A stretch of 64,000 bases of DNA from Alphaproteobacteria bacterium UBA6376. GTDB lineage: Bacteria > Pseudomonadota > Alphaproteobacteria > Rs-D84. The first letter of the stretch is position 1, and each line of letters opens with the position of its first letter. Shown in pieces: positions 60,498-64,000 of the stretch. The notes below the pieces were generated by a model. It had not been told where the DNA came from and did not search any database. It was given only the letters and a program-made list of their open reading frames with translations. The position numbers and the translations under genes are program-made. The DNA lies in contig DJQW01000001.1 of the NCBI GenBank assembly GCA_002437665.1, positions 488,684-552,683 on the forward strand. The letters are read 5' to 3'.

Positions 60498-61239
60498 TTA
60501 ACAATGTGCTTTCGATTGTCATACCGGATTTCAGTGTTAAATCTGGGTTTTCAAACTTTACTTTTACGCCATAGACCAAACGTGTGCGTTCTTCGCGGGT
60601 TTGAACATTCTTTGGCGTAAATTCGGCCTGTTCGTTTATCTTGATAATTGTGCCAGAAAATGTCTTGCCGGCGGCCTCTGGCAATGTGCCGATAACATGT
60701 TGGCCAACATTCAGTTGATGCAGCATTTCATATGGTACATAGAAATACGCCCAAATGTCATACGGATTCGCCAGCGACACCAATGTTGACCCTGGGGCAA
60801 CAACCTCGCCAACCTCGCGGAACTTGGTGATAACCATACCGTCAATCGGTGATTTTACATCGCACCATGACAGTTTCAGGTCGTTGTCATGTTTATTACG
60901 CGCAACAACGTCGTATTCGGCCTGTGACATGTGCCCCTTGGCCACCAATGCGTCGGCACGGGCATAGTCATTGTCCAACTGTTGTGCCAAAATCTTGTAC
61001 GCATCGCACGACAACGTCATCAACGTTTGATCGCGGGAAACCGTGTCGCCTTCGGCAACGTTAAATTCAGAAATGTCGGACGCCACACGCGCAGACACAA
61101 TAACCTTGGTCGTTTCCAGCGTGCCGGCATACGAATATGGGCGAACGGCAACAACGTATTTCACGATAACGAACGCCACCGCGATAATCGCCGCAGCAAT
61201 GCCACAGATGCGTAACATTTTTTTCTGTTTTGCTTTCAT
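60490..61239 (-). CDS. HlyD-family membrane fusion protein
   Basis: The 249-aa protein has an N-terminal anchor (about 10-30), a short hairpin (DNDYARADALVAKGHMSQAEY) and lipoyl/beta-barrel parts with SPIDGMVITKFREVGEVV. It bridges permeases and TolC. It is the first gene of the operon, with AAGGGGGGAA as ribosome site. Compared with YbhG (about 330 aa) it has a shorter hairpin. Confidence 0.88.
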   Translation of the reverse strand: MKAKQKKMLRICGIAAAIIAVAFVIVKYVVAVRPYSYAGTLETTKVIVSARVASDISEFNVAEGDTVSRDQTLMTLSCDAYKILAQQLDNDYARADALVAKGHMSQAEYDVVARNKHDNDLKLSWCDVKSPIDGMVITKFREVGEVVAPGSTLVSLANPYDIWAYFYVPYEMLHQLNVGQHVIGTLPEAAGKTFSGTIIKINEQAEFTPKNVQTREERTRLVYGVKVKFENPDLTLKSGMTIESTLLNE

Positions 61240-61425
61240 CAGAAATTCCCCCCTTGGTATAAAATTATGCCAGATTTATGCTGTGGGTCACCCCAAGTAT
61301 AAATCCCCATGCATTTGATGCCGCATAGATATCATTTTGTAAAAGTTATTACAAGAAAATAATTATAATTTTTAATAATTTTTTTCTTGCATAATACTTT
61401 TATTTTATAACGCGCGAATTTATTC

Positions 61426-61454
61426 TTTACATTTATAAAAAATTTCGTAATAAT
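61426..61454 (+). promoter_or_regulatory. Candidate lysS leader promoter
   Basis: TTTACA and AATAAT with a 17-nt spacer, about 42 nt before the leader ORF. The rest of 61240-61425 is AT-rich and includes the divergent hlyD promoter region. Confidence 0.4.
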
Positions 61455-61495
61455 GCGGTGGCCCAAACGGGTGAAACGGTCTAACACAGAAAGAA

Positions 61496-61528
61496 ATGAA
61501 AATGTTAAATTTGAAAAAATTTTTATAA
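61496..61528 (+). CDS. Ten-codon leader peptide with three Lys codons
   Basis: ATG-AAA-ATG-TTA-AAT-TTG then AAA-AAA-TTT-TTA-TAA encodes MKMLNLKKFL. AGAAAG lies 2-7 nt upstream, a moderate ribosome site. It sits 27 nt before a terminator and 86 nt before lysS. Three Lys in ten residues, two adjacent, fits a sensor for charged tRNA-Lys. Confidence 0.55.
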   Translation: MKMLNLKKFL

Positions 61529-61533
61529 ATCGC

Positions 61534-61583
61534 GTGCGACCATCAGTTTTAACGACGGACGCACTTTTCTGCGTCCGTTTTTT
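61534..61583 (+). promoter_or_regulatory. lysS transcription attenuator: antiterminator and terminator
   Basis: The terminator is a 9-bp ACGGACGCA / TGCGTCCGT stem (61555-61563/61570-61578) with a T-run. GTGCGACC (61534-61541) can instead pair with GGACGCAC (61557-61564), 7 of 8 positions, destroying the terminator. A ribosome at the leader stop (61526-61528) would cover GTGCGACC and permit termination. One stalled on the Lys codons (61514-61519) would leave it free. Confidence 0.55.
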
Positions 61584-61613
61584 ATAACAGTACATGAAAA
61601 GGGAAAAATAAAA

Positions 61614-63080
61614 ATGTCAGAAAACACAACAATCTCAACCAATGAATTACAGGCGCGCCTGCAAAAGGCGGAAAACATTCGCGCCCGCGATGGCGTTGTG
61701 TGGAAAGACAAATTTGACCGTACACATACGATTGCCGATGCACGCAATTTGGCGGACGGCACGGCGGTAAAACTGGCGGGGCGCGTAACGGCGTTGCGTT
61801 GGTTGGGCAAATTGATGTTTGGCCGTATCTATGATATTGCTGGTGAAATTCAGTTTTCTATGTCCCGCGAAGAATTGGGCGAAGATCAATACAAGTTTAT
61901 GAAGGCAAACGTTGACTTGGGCGACTTTATCGGCATAGATGGGGAATTGTATCACACCACGGCCGGTGAATTGACCGTTCGCGTTGCAAAGTACACCATT
62001 TTGTCCAAGGCACTGCGCCCATTACCGGAAAAGTTCCACGGTCTGACCGATACGGAAACCCGTTATCGCCAGCGTTATTTGGACGTGATTTCAAATCCTG
62101 AAACCCGCAATACATTGTTGGGCCGTTTCAAGATGACCCAGTACTGGCGTGAATTTATGAATAACAACGGATTTTTGGAAATCGAAACACCGGTTATGCA
62201 GAATGTTGCGTCCGGCGCGGCGGCACGCCCGTTCTTGACCCATCACAATGCGTTGGATGCAGATTTCCAGTTGCGTATTTCCCCAGAATTATTCCTGAAA
62301 TTGGCGAACTGTGCCGGATTTGACCGTGTGTACGAGGTTGCCAAGGATTTCCGTAACGAAGGTATGGATGCCATGCACCTGCAAGAATTTACAATGGTGG
62401 AATGGTACGCGGCATATTGGGATTGGAAACGCAATCTGAAATTCACATGGGAATTGATTCAGAACCTGATTCAGCGTTGCCGTGGCACATTGCAGATTTC
62501 GTATCAGGGCACAGAATTGGATTTCAGCAAATATGAAATGATGGATTACACCGCCCGTATGAATGAACTGTTCGGGTGCAACATCTTGGACTTTGATGAC
62601 GTTGACGCATTGCGCAAACAACTGGTCGATCAGGGTATGTTCCCAGCCGGTGAATTGGATGATTTGAAATCTGTCCCAACATTGGTCGATTATGTCTATA
62701 AACGCAAGATTCGCGACAGCATTGTTCAGCCAACGTTCCTATACAACTATCCAACATATATGGTACCATTGGCACGTCACAGCGATGCAGACGACCGTTG
62801 CTTGGATATGTTCCAGTTGCTGGTATGCGGTGCAGAATTGTGCAAGGGCTATTCAGAACTGGTAAATCCAATCCAACAGTTGGCGGCATTTGAACAGCAG
62901 GCAAAAAACATCGCCGGTGGTGACGAAGAAGCGTTTAATCCGGACAATGACTATGTCCGTGCAATGGAACATGGTTTCCCACCAATTTCGGGCGTGGGTG
63001 TTGGTGTTGATCGTTTGGCCAGTATTATCTTTGACCAGCCGACCCTGCGCGACGTAATCTTGTTCCCGATTATGAAGTAA
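61614..63080 (+). CDS. lysS: Lysyl-tRNA synthetase, class II
   Basis: The 488-aa protein has the N-terminal OB-fold anticodon-binding domain and class II motif 2 FRNEGMDAMHLQEFTMVEWYAA. Motif 3 is SGVGVGVDRL near the end. It charges tRNA-Lys. AAAAGGGA precedes the ATG. The upstream leader ORF and terminator suggest control by lysine charging. A further gene follows 15 bp downstream. Confidence 0.95.
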   Translation: MSENTTISTNELQARLQKAENIRARDGVVWKDKFDRTHTIADARNLADGTAVKLAGRVTALRWLGKLMFGRIYDIAGEIQFSMSREELGEDQYKFMKANVDLGDFIGIDGELYHTTAGELTVRVAKYTILSKALRPLPEKFHGLTDTETRYRQRYLDVISNPETRNTLLGRFKMTQYWREFMNNNGFLEIETPVMQNVASGAAARPFLTHHNALDADFQLRISPELFLKLANCAGFDRVYEVAKDFRNEGMDAMHLQEFTMVEWYAAYWDWKRNLKFTWELIQNLIQRCRGTLQISYQGTELDFSKYEMMDYTARMNELFGCNILDFDDVDALRKQLVDQGMFPAGELDDLKSVPTLVDYVYKRKIRDSIVQPTFLYNYPTYMVPLARHSDADDRCLDMFQLLVCGAELCKGYSELVNPIQQLAAFEQQAKNIAGGDEEAFNPDNDYVRAMEHGFPPISGVGVGVDRLASIIFDQPTLRDVILFPIMK

Positions 63081-63095
63081 TGGAGAAATAAAACA

Positions 63096-64000
63096 ATGAC
63101 AGCCCCGTATCCAGAAAACTATATCAATGATATGGTTGCGGATCATGACAGAAAAAATCTGGCTGCGATAGAGGCGGCGCGTGCATCCGGTCGTATCAAT
63201 GACGAGGCCGCAGCATACCTGTCCCGCCTGTATTCGGACAGCATGAAATGGTATCGCGAGGTATTTTATTTTCTGGGCAAATGTTTCGGTGCACCAAAAG
63301 CACCCGTGACGCGTTATGACTATGCCACCGACAGCGCGATTGATGAACCATTGCGCATCGCAGATATTCACCCGTTTGCACCATATATCGTGCATCACCG
63401 TCTGGACGCTGACCCGATGCGTAACCAGTTCTTTTCCAGCGAGGCCAGACATAAAATTGATCTGGCCGTGTCGTCCATCGTGACGGTTATCGTTGGCGCA
63501 CAGAAAAACGTTGATCGTGCGCTGGACAAAGTGGTTGGTAAATATTACGCCATGTACGTGGACGAGGTTGCCACCACCGTTCACCGCGTAATCGCCGCGC
63601 ACGAGCGCGAAGCGTCCGCAAACGCAATCGCGAAAAAGATTCGCGAAAAATTGTCTGAACGTTATATTTCCACCCCGTCGGAAACTGTCTTGTCCATTAT
63701 CGGTTCGGGACACGAACAAATCGCGGTGGAATTGGTGCGTGCGCTGGATAAAATTCAACCACCACATCTGCGCTTGCAGGACGTGTGGCGTGTAAAGTGC
63801 CTGTTTGATTTAATTCCACAGGCGCGTACGTTTATCGAACGCGTGCGTGAAATGATGCCGGAACGTATTTTGTCTGTGCGTGATAATTTCTATGATATGG
63901 ACAACCCGCGTAATTACCGCGACGCGAAACTGATTATTGATATCGGCAAAGATGGCTTTGTCGTGCCAATGGAAATTATATGTCAGGTTCGTACGTTCTT
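63096..64000 (+). CDS. Uncharacterised protein downstream of lysS (cut by the window end)
   Basis: The frame starts at ATG 63096 with GGAGA ribosome site, stays open for 301 codons and runs off the window. The start reads MTAPYPENYINDMVADHD. The sequence is helical and charged. The last visible stretch, DAKLIIDIG...VPMEIICQVRTF, is faintly like the RelA/SpoT synthetase core (xxEIQVRT). That is a guess. It is probably in the lysS operon. Confidence 0.65.
   Translation, partial: MTAPYPENYINDMVADHDRKNLAAIEAARASGRINDEAAAYLSRLYSDSMKWYREVFYFLGKCFGAPKAPVTRYDYATDSAIDEPLRIADIHPFAPYIVHHRLDADPMRNQFFSSEARHKIDLAVSSIVTVIVGAQKNVDRALDKVVGKYYAMYVDEVATTVHRVIAAHEREASANAIAKKIREKLSERYISTPSETVLSIIGSGHEQIAVELVRALDKIQPPHLRLQDVWRVKCLFDLIPQARTFIERVREMMPERILSVRDNFYDMDNPRNYRDAKLIIDIGKDGFVVPMEIICQVRTF

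Noticed and set aside
62853..63767. A 304-codon - strand frame over the lysS end and the next gene
   Set aside because: The + strand has lysS and an open, ribosome-site-led frame at 63096; the - strand frame has no motif and would overlap both.

Overview
The window looks like chromosome from a Gram-negative, probably host-associated alphaproteobacterium with a compact genome. BamD, MurJ, TolC-type and beta-barrel outer-membrane proteins, SecG, LepB, GroESL, FtsH-TilS, HtpX, Era, QueA/Tgt and a class II LysRS all point to a proteobacterium. The exact lineage is inference: gut RF32-like, Rickettsiales-like and Holosporales-like bacteria all fit. Genes are short, tightly packed and often overlap by ATGA. 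TAA, TAG and TGA are all used as stops.

Layout. 0.2-6.3 kb: HNH protein, GNAT/YoaP acetyltransferase, MsbA-like ABC exporter, small lipoprotein, TatD nuclease, TcdA, DUF378 protein. 6.3-10.1 kb: accessory island with an HNH endonuclease, a lone OLD-type ATPase/TOPRIM nuclease and an AT-rich AlbA_2 (Schlafen-like) gene. The AT-rich gene is bracketed by a 14-bp repeat of the tRNA-Asn anticodon arm. 10.2-19.3 kb: ABC-F ribosome-protection-like ATPase with a three-codon leader ORF, FabI, HTH protein, LigA, PBP1A-like enzyme, two barrel proteins, two Cys-rich secreted proteins. 19.3-29.1 kb: hairpin-rich leader, ComM, LepB, RNase III, SecG, bactofilin-like protein, hydrolase, GNAT, methyltransferase, MepM-like M23 peptidase, PrmC. 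29.1-38.5 kb: MBL hydrolase, FtsH, TilS, LOG protein, DUF167, HIT, GroESL, barrel and Cys-rich protein, mosaic interspersed repeats, tRNA-Arg. 38.5-50.9 kb: Tdk, HtpX, M23 peptidase, Smr, TfoX-N, RlpA, MurJ, BamD, Dcd, Era, QueA, M16 peptidase, Tgt. 50.9-53.3 kb: uncharacterised small-protein cluster and tRNA-Gly. 53.4-55.3 kb: AT-rich FkbH-like gene interrupted by an in-frame TGA. 55.3-61.2 kb: complete tripartite ABC-2 exporter operon (MFP, two ATPases, two permeases, TolC). 61.4-64 kb: LysRS behind an apparent Lys-codon attenuator, then a gene cut by the window end.

Themes. Envelope biogenesis dominates: PBP, MurJ, RlpA, two LytM/M23 peptidases, BamD, barrels. Protein quality control (FtsH, HtpX, GroESL) and queuosine modification (QueA, Tgt) are also present. 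The most novel signals are regulatory: (1) a 10-codon Lys-bearing leader peptide with antiterminator and terminator before lysS; (2) a Met-Arg-Met leader ORF abutting a stem that masks the ABC-F ribosome-binding site; (3) at least eleven genes with a -10 box 6-7 nt before ATG, suggesting routine leaderless transcription; (4) one palindromic ATTATAAT serving two divergent leaderless genes.
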